64,000 nt of DNA from an uncultured Bacilli bacterium (GCA_934129945.1 CAKOXC010000001.1:241016-305015), one strand, 5' to 3'; positions 7,745 to 16,235 are shown, numbered from the stretch's first letter. Made by a program: numbers and translations. The notes: generated by a model from the letters alone, not told the origin.

Positions 7745-8176
7745 ATGAGTACATTTATGCAAAAAAAAGAAAATATTGAACGTAAGTGGTATGTTATTGA
7801 TGCAGCTGGTCTTAATTTAGGTCGTGTTGCAACAAAAGCTGCACACATTTTGAGAGGGAAACACAAACCTACATATACTCCTCATGTTGATTGTGGAGAT
7901 TATGTAATCGTTATTAATGCAGATAAAGTTAATTTAACTGGTAATAAGTTAAATGACAAAATGTATTATAACCATAGTGGATTTCCAGGAGGCTTAAGAG
8001 AAAGAAATGCTAAAACTATGATTGAAAGCTATCCAGAAGAAATGATGGAAAGAGCTATTAAAGGAATGCTTCCTCATAATAGACTTGGTAGACAAATGGG
8101 TAAGAAACTATTTGTTTATAGAGGCGCAGATCATAAACATGCAGCTCAAAAGCCAATAGAAATGAAAGTTGATTAG
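7745..8176 (+). CDS. rplM: 50S ribosomal protein L13
   Basis: A full-length (143-residue) early-assembly protein of the large subunit. Landmarks are WYVIDAAGLNLGRVATKAA, the RGKHKPTYTPHVDCGDYVIVINADKV block, YNHSGFPGGL and the C-terminal MLPHNRLGRQMGKKLFVY. It forms an operon with rpsI, separated by 10 bases. Confidence 0.98.
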   Translation: MSTFMQKKENIERKWYVIDAAGLNLGRVATKAAHILRGKHKPTYTPHVDCGDYVIVINADKVNLTGNKLNDKMYYNHSGFPGGLRERNAKTMIESYPEEMMERAIKGMLPHNRLGRQMGKKLFVYRGADHKHAAQKPIEMKVD

Positions 8177-8186
8177 GAGGGTATTC

Positions 8187-8606
8187 ATGAGTAAGAAACA
8201 AGTTTGGACAGCAACAGGACGTAGAAAACGTTCTCAAGCTCAAGTTAGATTAACTACAGGAACTGGTAAAATTACAGTTAATGGTGTTGATGTTAACGAA
8301 TATATGCCATATGCTACATTAGTTATGGATTTAAAACAACCATTAGTTTTAACTGGTAATGACAAAAATTTAGATATTGATGTTACAGTTAAAGGTGGAG
8401 GTTTTTCAGGTCAAACTGGAGCTATTAGATTAGGAATCACAAGAGCTTTAATAGCTTATGATGCTAATACTGATCAATCTAGTGAAGATTCTTATAGAAA
8501 AGTATTAAAAATAGCTGGTTTTGTTACAAGAGATCCTAGAGTTAAAGAACGTAAAAAACCAGGTCTTAAAAAAGCTCGTAGAGCACCACAATTCTCAAAA
8601 CGTTAA
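8187..8606 (+). CDS. rpsI: 30S ribosomal protein S9
   Basis: The 139-residue S9 ends in the invariant APQFSKR, whose C-terminal tail contacts P-site tRNA. Other landmarks are TGRRKRSQAQVRL, ITVNGVDVNEYMP and GGGFSGQTGAIRLGITRAL. ATG 8187 is preferred over an upstream in-frame ATG at 8169 because AGGAGG (8175-8180) sits at ideal distance. There is a small insertion (about residues 94-103, DANTDQSSED) compared with Bacillus S9. Confidence 0.98.
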   Translation: MSKKQVWTATGRRKRSQAQVRLTTGTGKITVNGVDVNEYMPYATLVMDLKQPLVLTGNDKNLDIDVTVKGGGFSGQTGAIRLGITRALIAYDANTDQSSEDSYRKVLKIAGFVTRDPRVKERKKPGLKKARRAPQFSKR

Positions 8607-8630
8607 AATATACTTATTTCAATTTTTTCA

Positions 8631-8656
8631 AAAAGTCCGTATTTGCGGACTTTTTT
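8631..8656 (+). terminator. rpsI operon terminator
   Basis: GTCCG - 6-nt loop - CGGAC, flanked by AAAA and TTTTTT. Confidence 0.9.
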
Positions 8657-8781
8657 GCTTGGTATATAATTCGATTTACAAGCATATCTAATAATATAAA
8701 CTAAAAAATTTTTAAAAATTGTTTCATTTATGTTATGCTTATAATATTTTTGATTAAAATGCTTGTATTTATTGATTATTA

Positions 8782-8790
8782 TGATATAAT
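8782..8790 (+). promoter_or_regulatory. extended -10 promoter of the macrodomain-like gene
   Basis: TGaTATAAT, 14 bases before the SD AAAGGAGG. Confidence 0.65.
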
Positions 8791-8816
8791 AACTGTCCAA
8801 TAAAGGAGGGTTTAAT

Positions 8817-9287
8817 ATGGTAATTAAAACTGTTCAAGAAGATATTTTTAATACTGAGGCTAAACATATTGCATTTGCTGTTAATACAGAAGGGTATAAT
8901 GATTCAGGATTTGCTGGTCAAGTATCTAGTAAGTATTGGAAAGAATTAGCTAATTGTGGTGAACATGAATTAGGAACAGTATTATCAAAAACAGTTGGAG
9001 ACAAAACATTTCATGCTTTAGTTTGCCATTCATTAAATTGCGATTGGGGTGAAAATCAAGCAGAAATAATTAAAGAGTGTTTTGATAAAATACCATCTAA
9101 TGGTGAACCAGTAGCAACAATAGCAATTGGTACAGGGCCTATAGGAGTGCTAAGTGGTGCTAATTTCAGACAAATTGTATGTGGTATGCATGATTCTAAT
9201 CAAAAAATTATGTTACATGCAAATTATACTTTGAATGCTGTAATAGAATGTTATGATGAAGAAAAGGGTAAATTAAGAAGAAGATAA
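8817..9287 (+). CDS. macrodomain-like protein, function unknown
   Basis: A 156-residue cytoplasmic protein. The N-terminal NTEGYNDSGFAGQVSSKYW followed by GTVLSKTVGDKTFHALVCH, and the later Gly-rich IAIGTGPIGVLSGAN, recall the ligand loops of ADP-ribose-binding macrodomains, but I cannot align all strands with certainty. It stands alone between a strong promoter and terminator, with SD AAAGGAGG. If it is a macrodomain it could remove or read ADP-ribose marks. Treat the family as tentative. Confidence 0.5.
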   Translation: MVIKTVQEDIFNTEAKHIAFAVNTEGYNDSGFAGQVSSKYWKELANCGEHELGTVLSKTVGDKTFHALVCHSLNCDWGENQAEIIKECFDKIPSNGEPVATIAIGTGPIGVLSGANFRQIVCGMHDSNQKIMLHANYTLNAVIECYDEEKGKLRRR

Positions 9288-9335
9288 AATATTAATTATA
9301 ATATTAAAAATCAGAAAAATTTATAAATATTTTTT

Positions 9336-9358
9336 CCTCGTTTTATACGAGGTTTTTT
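9336..9358 (+). terminator. intrinsic terminator
   Basis: CCTCGT - 5-nt loop - ACGAGG, then TTTTTT. Confidence 0.9.
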
Positions 9359-9381
9359 CTTGCTTTTTTATAATTTTAAGA

Positions 9382-9387
9382 TATAAT
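9382..9387 (+). promoter_or_regulatory. -10 box before the two-TM membrane protein gene
   Basis: TATAAT without an upstream TG; no convincing -35. Confidence 0.4.
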
Positions 9388-9426
9388 ATAAACACGTAAG
9401 AAATATATTTAAAGTGGGTGACTGTT

Positions 9427-9975
9427 ATGGATATTATAAAAACTATATATAAATTATCTTTTTTTGTATTAGGGTGTGTAATGTTAGTTATAGCTCTATT
9501 AGTCATACCAGTAGGTTTTAACAGTTTTATATGGTTTTTTGGGTTCTCATTTTTGTTTTATTTACTTAGTTTTCAATATACTTTAGCAGTTATAAAATGG
9601 TTATTTCAAAAGATTATTAATATATCTAAACCTAGAAAAGCTAGTGGTTGGAAAAATTTAACAATAGAAAATATTAGTTATGATAAATCTTTAGGTTTAA
9701 TTAAATTAAATTCTAAAACTTTAAATTTTGATCAAATAGTGTCAGTTTATATAATCGCTAATTCAAAAAAAGTTAAAGCAAATGAATTAAGTAAAATTAG
9801 TGATGTAAAAAAATTAGAAATAAAAATAGGAACACAAGTAAAAAAAGTAGTTTATCGTCATTTTAAATACATAACAGGTAAAATATCTGAAAAAAATAAA
9901 AAAATAGCTGTCAAATCTTGTTTAAAAGATTATAAAAAATTAAAAAAAGTCTTAAAAAATGTCAAATTTGACTAA
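9427..9975 (+). CDS. two-TM membrane protein with basic cytoplasmic domain, unknown
   Basis: A 182-residue protein with two adjacent transmembrane helices (about residues 8-28 and 30-52) and a Lys-rich soluble C-terminal part of about 120 residues. I do not recognise the family. GTG 9418 lies in the SD-like GTGGGTG, so ATG 9427 is chosen. It is monocistronic, between the macrodomain-like gene and rpmE. Confidence 0.75.
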   Translation: MDIIKTIYKLSFFVLGCVMLVIALLVIPVGFNSFIWFFGFSFLFYLLSFQYTLAVIKWLFQKIINISKPRKASGWKNLTIENISYDKSLGLIKLNSKTLNFDQIVSVYIIANSKKVKANELSKISDVKKLEIKIGTQVKKVVYRHFKYITGKISEKNKKIAVKSCLKDYKKLKKVLKNVKFD

Positions 9976-9981
9976 TTTTAG

Positions 9982-10009
9982 TTGCTAAAAAAATTTGATA
10001 TGATATAAT
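9982..10009 (+). promoter_or_regulatory. promoter of rpmE
   Basis: TTGCTA (9982-9987), 16-nt spacer, TGaTATAAT with -10 at 10004-10009. Confidence 0.7.
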
Positions 10010-10015
10010 ACATAA

Positions 10016-10067
10016 GACGAGAGAAAATACTATACTATGAATTTAGTATGGCGAAAGGAGAATATTA
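10016..10067 (+). promoter_or_regulatory. rpmE 5' leader with hairpin, candidate L31 leader
   Basis: A roughly 50-base leader holding the inverted repeat ATACTA...TAGTAT followed by GGCGAAAGGAG, which brings the SD next to the stem. L31 leaders are known in Firmicutes; identity here is inferred from position. Confidence 0.35.
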
Positions 10068-10286
10068 ATGAGAAAGAACATTCATCCAGAAATGAAGGAA
10101 GTTACAGTTAAATGTGCATGTGGTGCTACATTCAAAACTAAATCAACAAAAGATCATATAGATGTTGAAGTTTGTAGTGAATGTCATCCATTCTATACAG
10201 GAGCTCAAGGTAGAGTTAAAAAAACTGGTAACATTGAAAAATTCAACAAAAGATATGGAATTAATAAAGACGAAAAAGCTGCTTAA
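10068..10286 (+). CDS. rpmE: 50S ribosomal protein L31, zinc-binding form
   Basis: A 72-residue L31. Zinc-type (C+) L31 is indicated by CAC near residue 16 and CSECH near residue 36, along with IHPEMKEVTVKC and the HPFYTGAQGRVKKTGNIEKF signature. Cysteine-containing forms are normally used under zinc-replete conditions. Strong SD AAAGGAG. A terminator begins inside the last codons. Confidence 0.97.
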   Translation: MRKNIHPEMKEVTVKCACGATFKTKSTKDHIDVEVCSECHPFYTGAQGRVKKTGNIEKFNKRYGINKDEKAA

Positions 10287-10306
10287 TAAAGTGGCTTTTA
10301 TTTTTT
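10275..10306 (+). terminator. rpmE terminator
   Basis: AAAGCTGC pairs with GTGGCTTT (two G-T pairs) across the stop codon, followed by a T-rich tail. Confidence 0.65.
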
Positions 10307-10313
10307 GAAAATG

Positions 10314-10322
10314 TGTTATAAT
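10314..10322 (+). promoter_or_regulatory. extended -10 promoter of the ATP-grasp/rpiB operon
   Basis: TGtTATAAT, just after the rpmE terminator. Confidence 0.65.
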
Positions 10323-10347
10323 AGTTTATATAAAGGAGCTTTTGTAA

Positions 10348-11349
10348 ATGAAAAAAATTAAATATTTAATTAAAAGAATATGCAACATGAATTTTACTAA
10401 TTTTTTTAATACATTAAATGATGTTCATAAAAAGACTGGTAAAAATAAAGTATATATTTTTTTCGATATGATAATTTGTGGATTTAAGTATCAAGCTGGT
10501 TATATTGATTACAATTTATTTGAAATGTATAACATGAATAGATATGAAAGATCAACAGTTATTACTAGAGGAATAAATAACGAAATAATCAAAAAATATA
10601 ATGATCCAGAATATATGAAAATATTTAATGATAAGATTAAATTTAATGAAAGATTTAATAAATATTTAAAAAGAGATTGGTTAGAACTTACTGGAAATAA
10701 TAAAAAAGAATTTGCTAAATTTTGTGAAAAACATCCTAAATTTGTTGCTAAACCAACAAAAGAATCTTGTGGCAAAGGTGTTGAAATAATAGATAGCGCA
10801 GATAAAAAAATCTATGACTTATATAATGATCTTTATAATAATAAACAAATATTAGTTGAAGAAATAGCTGTACAATGTAAAAAATTAAGTGATTTACATC
10901 CTGATTCTATCAATACATTAAGAGTTGTAACATTAAAAGGTACGGTAGTAACAGCTCTTCTTAGAATAGGAAATAATCATAATAATGTTGATAATTTTAA
11001 TCATGAAGGACTATGTGTTCCGATTGATATAGAAGATGGAATTGTAAAATATCAAGCTATTGATAAAAAGGGTAATTTATATGAAAAACACCCTATTACA
11101 AAAAAAGAGATAGTTGGATTTAAAGTTCCAAAATGGAATGAAGTAAAAAAAATATGTGAACAAGCAGCACTTGAAATTCCTCAAGTTGGGTATATAGGAT
11201 GGGATGTATGTGTAACAAAGGATGATATTTGTTTTATTGAAGCAAATGAATTCCCAGGACACGATTTATATGGATTACCACCACATCGCACAAATAATAT
11301 CGGTTTATTACCAAAATTTCAAGAAGCAATGAAAAAGGAGATTAAATAA
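10348..11349 (+). CDS. ATP-grasp protein, sugar-transfer-associated type
   Basis: A 333-residue ATP-grasp enzyme of the type often found with glycan biosynthesis (ATPgrasp_ST-like). Landmarks are FVAKPTKESCGKGVEII (ATP-binding loop), QILVEE, SINTLRVVTLKG, then VGYIGWDVCVTKDDICFIEANEFPGHDLYG containing the metal-binding Glu/Asn. It probably ligates a carboxylate to an amine or hydroxyl group; the substrate is unknown. The last base overlaps rpiB (TAATG). Confidence 0.75.
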   Translation: MKKIKYLIKRICNMNFTNFFNTLNDVHKKTGKNKVYIFFDMIICGFKYQAGYIDYNLFEMYNMNRYERSTVITRGINNEIIKKYNDPEYMKIFNDKIKFNERFNKYLKRDWLELTGNNKKEFAKFCEKHPKFVAKPTKESCGKGVEIIDSADKKIYDLYNDLYNNKQILVEEIAVQCKKLSDLHPDSINTLRVVTLKGTVVTALLRIGNNHNNVDNFNHEGLCVPIDIEDGIVKYQAIDKKGNLYEKHPITKKEIVGFKVPKWNEVKKICEQAALEIPQVGYIGWDVCVTKDDICFIEANEFPGHDLYGLPPHRTNNIGLLPKFQEAMKKEIK

Positions 11350-11798
11350 TGAGAATAATAATAGGTTGTGACCATAGAGGGGTAGAATTAAAAAATCAAA
11401 TAATAGCTAATTTAAAAAATGATGGCTTTGAAGTAGTTGAATCTTCAGTTAAAAATAATGAAAATGATGACTATCCAGATTTTGCTTTTGATGTAGCTAA
11501 TAAAGTTAAAAATGATGATTTGGGAATACTTATTTGTGGAAATGGAATAGGGATCAGTATAGCAGCTAATAAAGTAAAAGGAATAAGATGTGCAAGAGTT
11601 GTAGATGTTGATGATGTATTTAAAGCTAAAACACATAATGGCGCAAATATTATTGCTTTTGGGGCTAATAATGATATTGATAAAGCAATGGAGATGGTAA
11701 ATGTATTCATTGCAACAAAATATCCTACTGAAGAAAGACACTTAAAAAGAATAGAAAAAATAATAAAATACGAAAATGGAGAATATAATGAACTATAA
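11349..11798 (+). CDS. rpiB: ribose-5-phosphate isomerase B
   Basis: RpiB interconverts ribose-5-phosphate and ribulose-5-phosphate. The 149-residue protein keeps GCDHRGVELK, DYPDFAFDVA, the catalytic Cys in ILICGNGIGISIAANKV, and ARVVDVDDVFKAKTHNGANIIAFGA. A related family member, galactose-6-phosphate isomerase LacA/B, is less likely from the context. It is coupled to the ATP-grasp gene upstream and to ywzB downstream. Confidence 0.92.
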   Translation: MRIIIGCDHRGVELKNQIIANLKNDGFEVVESSVKNNENDDYPDFAFDVANKVKNDDLGILICGNGIGISIAANKVKGIRCARVVDVDDVFKAKTHNGANIIAFGANNDIDKAMEMVNVFIATKYPTEERHLKRIEKIIKYENGEYNEL

Positions 11799-11985
11799 AG
11801 TATATTTATATGTTATATTTACTTTCTTATCAATATATTCATTTAGTGCCTTAGACTTTAGTAAAATTTTAAGACCAAATAAGAATATTGAGGCAAGAAT
11901 TATTATTTTTATTTTAAGTTTTGCATTTAGTTATTTAGTTAGTAATTTTATTTATGATTTTATTGAATGTAGTAAATTATTTTAA
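11788..11985 (+). CDS. YwzB-like small membrane protein (DUF1146)
   Basis: A 65-residue protein with two transmembrane helices and the DUF1146-like centre ALDFSKIL...ARIIIFILSFAFSYLVSNF. Bacillus ywzB lies in the ywmB-murAA-spoIID neighbourhood, and here it is directly before spoIID, which supports the call. GGAG at 11778-11781 selects ATG 11788, inside the end of rpiB. Function is unknown. Confidence 0.7.
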   Translation: MNYKVYLYVIFTFLSIYSFSALDFSKILRPNKNIEARIIIFILSFAFSYLVSNFIYDFIECSKLF

Positions 11986-11994
11986 GGAGAAGAT

Positions 11995-12909
11995 ATGAAA
12001 AATAAACTATTATTGATTGTAGTAGTAGTTTTAACAATGGTTTTACTTATAGAGATAAAAACACCAAAAAAAGAAATTCAAAATAATAAAAATAACAATA
12101 ATCAAGAAGAAATTAAAGTTAAAAATATAGCAACTGGTGCTATAGAGACAAAAGATTTAGAAAATTATGTAATGGGAGTGGTAGCTGCAGAAATGCCTGC
12201 CTCTTTTTCTATTGAAGCATTAAAAGCTCAAGCAATAGCATCAAGATCTTATGCATACTATAAAATGAAGCAAAATAATGGTAATTATGATATTATTGCA
12301 GATGTTTCAAATCAAGCTTATATAAATGATGATGAAATGCATGAAAAGTGGCAAGAAGATTATGATATTTATTATAAAAAAATAAAAGAAGCTGTTGATG
12401 GTACTAAAAATGAAGTAATGACTTATGATGGTCAAGTTATTGAAGCATTTTATTTTGCTATGAGTAATGGGTATACAGAAGATGTAGTTTCAGTTTTTGG
12501 CGAAAGTTTACCATATTTAAAAAGTGTAGAATCAAAGTGGGATAACAACAGTTTAAGTAATTATGAGGTAAATACACAGTTATCAACAGAAGAATTTTTA
12601 AAAAAATTAAATTTAAACAATAATATCATAGTTATCAACAATCAAATTTATGATGAAACAGGTAGAACAAAGGAAATAACCATAAATTCCACAACTTTTA
12701 AAGGTACAGAATTTAGAAAATTGTTAAATTTAAGGTCAACTGATTTTAAAATTGAAGTAGATAATAATATAGTTAATATAACAACTAAAGGATATGGTCA
12801 CGGAGTTGGTATGAGTCAATATGGAGCAAATGGAATGGCAAAAGATGGCTTTGATTGTTATACCATTTTAAAATATTATTATAAAGATATTGAATTTCAA
12901 AAATTATAG
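11995..12909 (+). CDS. spoIID: stage II sporulation protein D (peptidoglycan lytic transglycosylase)
   Basis: SpoIID cuts glycan strands during engulfment together with SpoIIP and SpoIIM. The 304-residue protein has an N-terminal signal anchor (about residues 3-19) and the SpoIID domain with the catalytic Glu motif ENYVMGVVAAEMPASFS, EALKAQAIASRSYA and the C-terminal KGYGHGVGMSQYGANGMA. AAGGAGA precedes ATG. The neighbour order ywzB-spoIID-spoIIQ supports the identification. Confidence 0.95.
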   Translation: MKNKLLLIVVVVLTMVLLIEIKTPKKEIQNNKNNNNQEEIKVKNIATGAIETKDLENYVMGVVAAEMPASFSIEALKAQAIASRSYAYYKMKQNNGNYDIIADVSNQAYINDDEMHEKWQEDYDIYYKKIKEAVDGTKNEVMTYDGQVIEAFYFAMSNGYTEDVVSVFGESLPYLKSVESKWDNNSLSNYEVNTQLSTEEFLKKLNLNNNIIVINNQIYDETGRTKEITINSTTFKGTEFRKLLNLRSTDFKIEVDNNIVNITTKGYGHGVGMSQYGANGMAKDGFDCYTILKYYYKDIEFQKL

Positions 12910-12936
12910 TATATATTTCCAATAATTGGTCAAACT
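12909..12936 (+). promoter_or_regulatory. sigma-F-type promoter of spoIIQ
   Basis: GTATA (12909-12913), 14-nt spacer, GGTCAAACT (12928-12936), fitting the forespore sigma-F -10 pattern GGnnAnAnT. spoIIQ is the classic sigma-F target in Bacillus. No TGnTATAAT is present here. Confidence 0.55.
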
Positions 12937-12957
12937 TATTAGTAGGAAGGTGAGACC

Positions 12958-13590
12958 ATGAAAAAGAGAAAATTAAAAGGATTTGTATTACCAACAGCAT
13001 ATGTTATCGGAGTAACATTTTTATTTTTAGGCATCATGTATGTTGGAAGTAAAGGAGTAGATAGTACTTTAGGAAATTATAAATTTGTAACAGGGCTTTT
13101 TAATGAAAATTTAACTTCTGTTGTTAGCACTGAAGAACCAAAAGTTTCGAAGCCGTTTAATAGTGATAAGGTAGAAATAAGTAAATATTTCTATAATAAA
13201 GATGCTGATGATACTAATAAAGAAGCTTCTATAATTTACTATGAAAATACTTACATGCAAAACACTGGAGTTTTATATTCTTCTGATGAACAATTTGATG
13301 TTTTAGCAACATTACCAGGAACAGTAACTAATATTAAAGATGATAATATACTTGGAAAAGTTGTGTATGTTGAATATAATACAAAATTAACAGTAGTTTA
13401 TTACTCTTTACAAAGTACTGATTTAAAAATAGGTGATCAAATAGATCAAAATACAGTTATTGGTAAAAGTGGTTCAAATAAATTAGAAAACCAAAAGAAA
13501 TATAATTTATTAATTGAAGTATATAAAGATGGTAACTTAATTAATCCTCTAGATTTTTATGAAATGAATGTAAATGAATTAAATAATTAA
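12958..13590 (+). CDS. spoIIQ: forespore protein SpoIIQ (degenerate LytM domain)
   Basis: SpoIIQ spans the forespore membrane and pairs with SpoIIIAH of the mother cell during engulfment. The 210-residue protein has one N-terminal transmembrane helix (about residues 13-29) and a LytM/M23 fold: LPGTVTNIKDDNILGKVVYVEY, VVYYSLQSTDLKIGDQI, ENQKKYNLLIEVYKDGNLINPLDF. The zinc ligands of active M23 peptidases are replaced (YYSL for the first His region, LLIEVY for HxH), as expected for a scaffold. GGAAGGTG precedes ATG. Confidence 0.88.
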   Translation: MKKRKLKGFVLPTAYVIGVTFLFLGIMYVGSKGVDSTLGNYKFVTGLFNENLTSVVSTEEPKVSKPFNSDKVEISKYFYNKDADDTNKEASIIYYENTYMQNTGVLYSSDEQFDVLATLPGTVTNIKDDNILGKVVYVEYNTKLTVVYYSLQSTDLKIGDQIDQNTVIGKSGSNKLENQKKYNLLIEVYKDGNLINPLDFYEMNVNELNN

Positions 13591-13592
13591 TA

Positions 13593-14159
13593 ATGAAAAA
13601 ACAAGTTGATTGTATATTTTACTTAGTTGATAGTTACTTATATTTATATAATTTAAAAAAAGAAGAAATAAAAAAGTATAAGTTCTCAAATTATATATAT
13701 TATGGAAGAATAGTAAAAGTAAGTCAGTTTTTAAAAAAATTAAATGAAATAATTAAACAAGAAAAGATTTCAAAACTATTTACTGGTCTAAAAGCAATAG
13801 TTATTTATGAACCGTATTTACAATATAATGATAAAAAAATAATTATTGATGCTTTTGACCAGTGTGGTTTTAAAGATTTAAAATTAATAAGTACAAAACA
13901 AATTTTATCTAAAAATAAAACTTTTATAGAAATAAATGAAAAATATTTAATTTTATACAATGAAAATAAGTACTTTCTATTTAATGTAAATAAATATTTT
14001 AGTATTGAAAATATTATTAATAAAATATTAAAAAGTATTTCTAAAAATATATATTTAATTGGAATAAATGAAAGAATTGCAGAGTTAGTAGAGATGAACA
14101 AAAAACTATTTTACTTCGAAAATAGCAGTATATTTTATTTAAAAAATGCAAAAAAATAA
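13593..14159 (+). CDS. unknown protein downstream of spoIIQ, possibly actin-fold remnant
   Basis: A 188-residue cytoplasmic protein starting 2 bases after spoIIQ, so cotranscribed with it. I do not recognise it. The stretch AIVIYEPYLQYNDKKIIIDAFDQCGFKDLKLIS is laid out like the segment of MreB-type actins in which an AxxAG helix precedes VxLIxEP, and Bacillus mbl lies in the same neighbourhood. Nucleotide-binding Gly motifs are missing. An MreB-derived or forespore protein is only a hypothesis. Confidence 0.7.
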   Translation: MKKQVDCIFYLVDSYLYLYNLKKEEIKKYKFSNYIYYGRIVKVSQFLKKLNEIIKQEKISKLFTGLKAIVIYEPYLQYNDKKIIIDAFDQCGFKDLKLISTKQILSKNKTFIEINEKYLILYNENKYFLFNVNKYFSIENIINKILKSISKNIYLIGINERIAELVEMNKKLFYFENSSIFYLKNAKK

Positions 14160-14183
14160 TTGGCAAAAATTGTCAATTTTTTT
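14158..14183 (+). terminator. terminator of the spoIIQ operon
   Basis: AATTGGCA - 5 nt - TGTCAATT with one G-T pair, then T's. The 3' arm supplies the -35 of the agrA promoter. Confidence 0.75.
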
Positions 14184-14198
14184 ATGGTGTGATATAAT
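14170..14198 (+). promoter_or_regulatory. promoter of the agrA-agrC-like operon
   Basis: TTGTCA (14170-14175), 17-nt spacer, TGaTATAAT with -10 at 14193-14198. Confidence 0.7.
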
Positions 14199-14241
14199 TA
14201 TAGGTATGGTTAGCAAGCTGCAAATACAGGATGGTGAGTTT

Positions 14242-14952
14242 ATGATTAAATTTGTTGTGGTTGAGGATGATAAATCTCAACAGGAGAAAGTTAAAGGAGT
14301 AATTGATAAAGTAAAATTTAAAACTAATGAAGAAACGGAAACAGTATTCTTCTCTAAGTACACAAAAACATTACAAAATATTATAAAAGATGATAGTATT
14401 CATAAGATATTTATAATGGATATAGAACTTGAAAATAATACAAGTGGTATTCAAATAGCAAAATATATTAGAGAAAATGATTGGGATAGTGAAATAATAT
14501 TTACTACTAGTCATGATAAAATGTTTGAAACAGTTTATAGGAATATTTACCAAGTATTTGATTTTATTGAAAAATATCATGATATGTCAAAAAGACTTGA
14601 AGAAGATATAAATATTATTTTAAGAAAAAACTTTGATAACAAAATGTTAACTTATAGTAATAGATTATTTGATTTAAAAGTATACTACCGTTCTATTTTA
14701 TATATTTATAGAGAAAAAGATGAAAGAAAATTAGTTATTGTAACTGATACAAATATTTTCAAAATTGGTTTGACAATTCCAGAAATGCTAGAGTTGTTAG
14801 ATGAACGTTTTAAACAATGTCATAGATCTTGTATTGTTAATGTTGATAGAGTTCAAAAATTCAATTGGAATAATAATTCTTTTTTATTAGATAACAAAGA
14901 AGAAATACCAATGCTATCTAAAAAATTTAAGAAAGAGGTGTTGGGTGAGTGA
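14242..14952 (+). CDS. agrA: AgrA-type LytTR response regulator
   Basis: A 236-residue regulator: receiver domain (residues about 1-125; acidic VVEDD pocket, phospho-acceptor Asp in IFIMDIEL) and LytTR DNA-binding domain (about 140-236; ILYIYREKDERK, FKQCHRSCIVNVDRV). It should respond to the sensor kinase encoded 2 bases downstream. ATG 14242 has a GGTGAG SD. Family and agrBD nearby support a peptide quorum-sensing role. The symbol is by function; agr paralogues are common. Confidence 0.88.
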   Translation: MIKFVVVEDDKSQQEKVKGVIDKVKFKTNEETETVFFSKYTKTLQNIIKDDSIHKIFIMDIELENNTSGIQIAKYIRENDWDSEIIFTTSHDKMFETVYRNIYQVFDFIEKYHDMSKRLEEDINIILRKNFDNKMLTYSNRLFDLKVYYRSILYIYREKDERKLVIVTDTNIFKIGLTIPEMLELLDERFKQCHRSCIVNVDRVQKFNWNNNSFLLDNKEEIPMLSKKFKKEVLGE

Positions 14953-14954
14953 CT

Positions 14955-16235
14955 ATGGAAAGGGTAATAGAGTTTATTGCTATCTTTTTGACGTATTTTT
15001 CTTATTTAATAATGTATAAAGTACTAACGATGGAAAAAATGAAAATGAATTTAAAAAATATGATTATAATGATTGTATTCTCTTACATATCTCTTAAATT
15101 TAATGAAATAAATAATGTCTTTATAAACCTAGTTATTTCATTAGTTATTATATTTCTTTCAATTAAATTATTTTATAAATCAGATCTTAAAAAAACGATT
15201 TTTTATACAATTTTATTAATTTTTATTACATTGATAAGTGATTCAATAACTTCTTCTTTTATTAAATATAATCATATCAGAAGTTTTGACTCATTTAGGT
15301 ATAATGTTATTTTAAGATCTTTACTATCTTTTCCTGTTGTATGTATTTCTTTAATGATATGCTTAATTCCGTTTATTAAAAAAATTTCAAAGGTATTTTA
15401 TAATAAATATTTTTTGAAATTAAAAGTTAATAAAGAAAGTTTATTGTGGATTACAATTTTAATAAGTACTATATTAATTATTTTTGGGTTAAATGGATAT
15501 AATAGAACAAATAAAGCCAAATTTGTAATGTCTTCTTTATATATTTTTATATTTATTGTTTTATTAATTATAGCATTATATTTACTATATAAAGATTATC
15601 AAACTAAAATATTAAATAAAAACATAGTTAATGAAAACAAATACATGAAAGATATAGCTAGACAAGAAAAGGAATTTAAACATAATTTAATTAATAATCT
15701 TTTAGGTATTAAAACAGTTGCAAGTAAAAAAGTAAATCAATTAATTGATGAATTAATATCTGAGTATAAAACTGATTATAAAAATATTTTAAATATAAAT
15801 GATTTACCAGACGGTGTTTTATCTATTATTTATCGAAAGGCATATGAAGAAAATATTGATAATTTAAATTTAGCTGTTGACAACAAAATTAAAAAAGATT
15901 TAATTGATATGTTATCACCTAAAAATTATAATAAGTTTTGTACATCAATCGGTATCTTATTTGATAATGCATTAGATGCAGTTAAGTCTTGTAAAGAAAA
16001 AATAATTGAAATTAATTTTTTAGAAGATGAAGAATATATTTATTATATTCAAAAGAATTCTTTTAATAATGTTATTGATCTTGAACGAACTGGTACTAAA
16101 GAATATACGACTAAAAAAAGTGGTCATGGTATAGGTTTAAATTATGTAAAAAATTTAAAAAATATTGAAACTAAAAATGAAGTAATTAATAATATGTTTA
16201 TTACAAAATTGAAAGTTAAAAAAATAAAAATGTAG
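14955..16235 (+). CDS. agrC: AgrC-type sensor histidine kinase
   Basis: A 426-residue membrane kinase with six to seven N-terminal transmembrane helices (residues about 1-215) and a GHKL kinase core: H-box FKHNLINNLLGIK, N-box ILFDNALDAV, G-box SGHGIGLNYVKNL. It is predicted to sense the secreted cyclic peptide made by agrB-agrD. GGGTGAG fixes ATG 14955 rather than GTG 14949. The stop lies inside a bidirectional terminator shared with agrD. Confidence 0.9.
   Translation: MERVIEFIAIFLTYFSYLIMYKVLTMEKMKMNLKNMIIMIVFSYISLKFNEINNVFINLVISLVIIFLSIKLFYKSDLKKTIFYTILLIFITLISDSITSSFIKYNHIRSFDSFRYNVILRSLLSFPVVCISLMICLIPFIKKISKVFYNKYFLKLKVNKESLLWITILISTILIIFGLNGYNRTNKAKFVMSSLYIFIFIVLLIIALYLLYKDYQTKILNKNIVNENKYMKDIARQEKEFKHNLINNLLGIKTVASKKVNQLIDELISEYKTDYKNILNINDLPDGVLSIIYRKAYEENIDNLNLAVDNKIKKDLIDMLSPKNYNKFCTSIGILFDNALDAVKSCKEKIIEINFLEDEEYIYYIQKNSFNNVIDLERTGTKEYTTKKSGHGIGLNYVKNLKNIETKNEVINNMFITKLKVKKIKM

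Noticed and set aside
11445..11741. Two overlapping antisense frames in rpiB
   Set aside because: rpiB is a full-length recognised gene on the plus strand; the reverse frames are composition artefacts.
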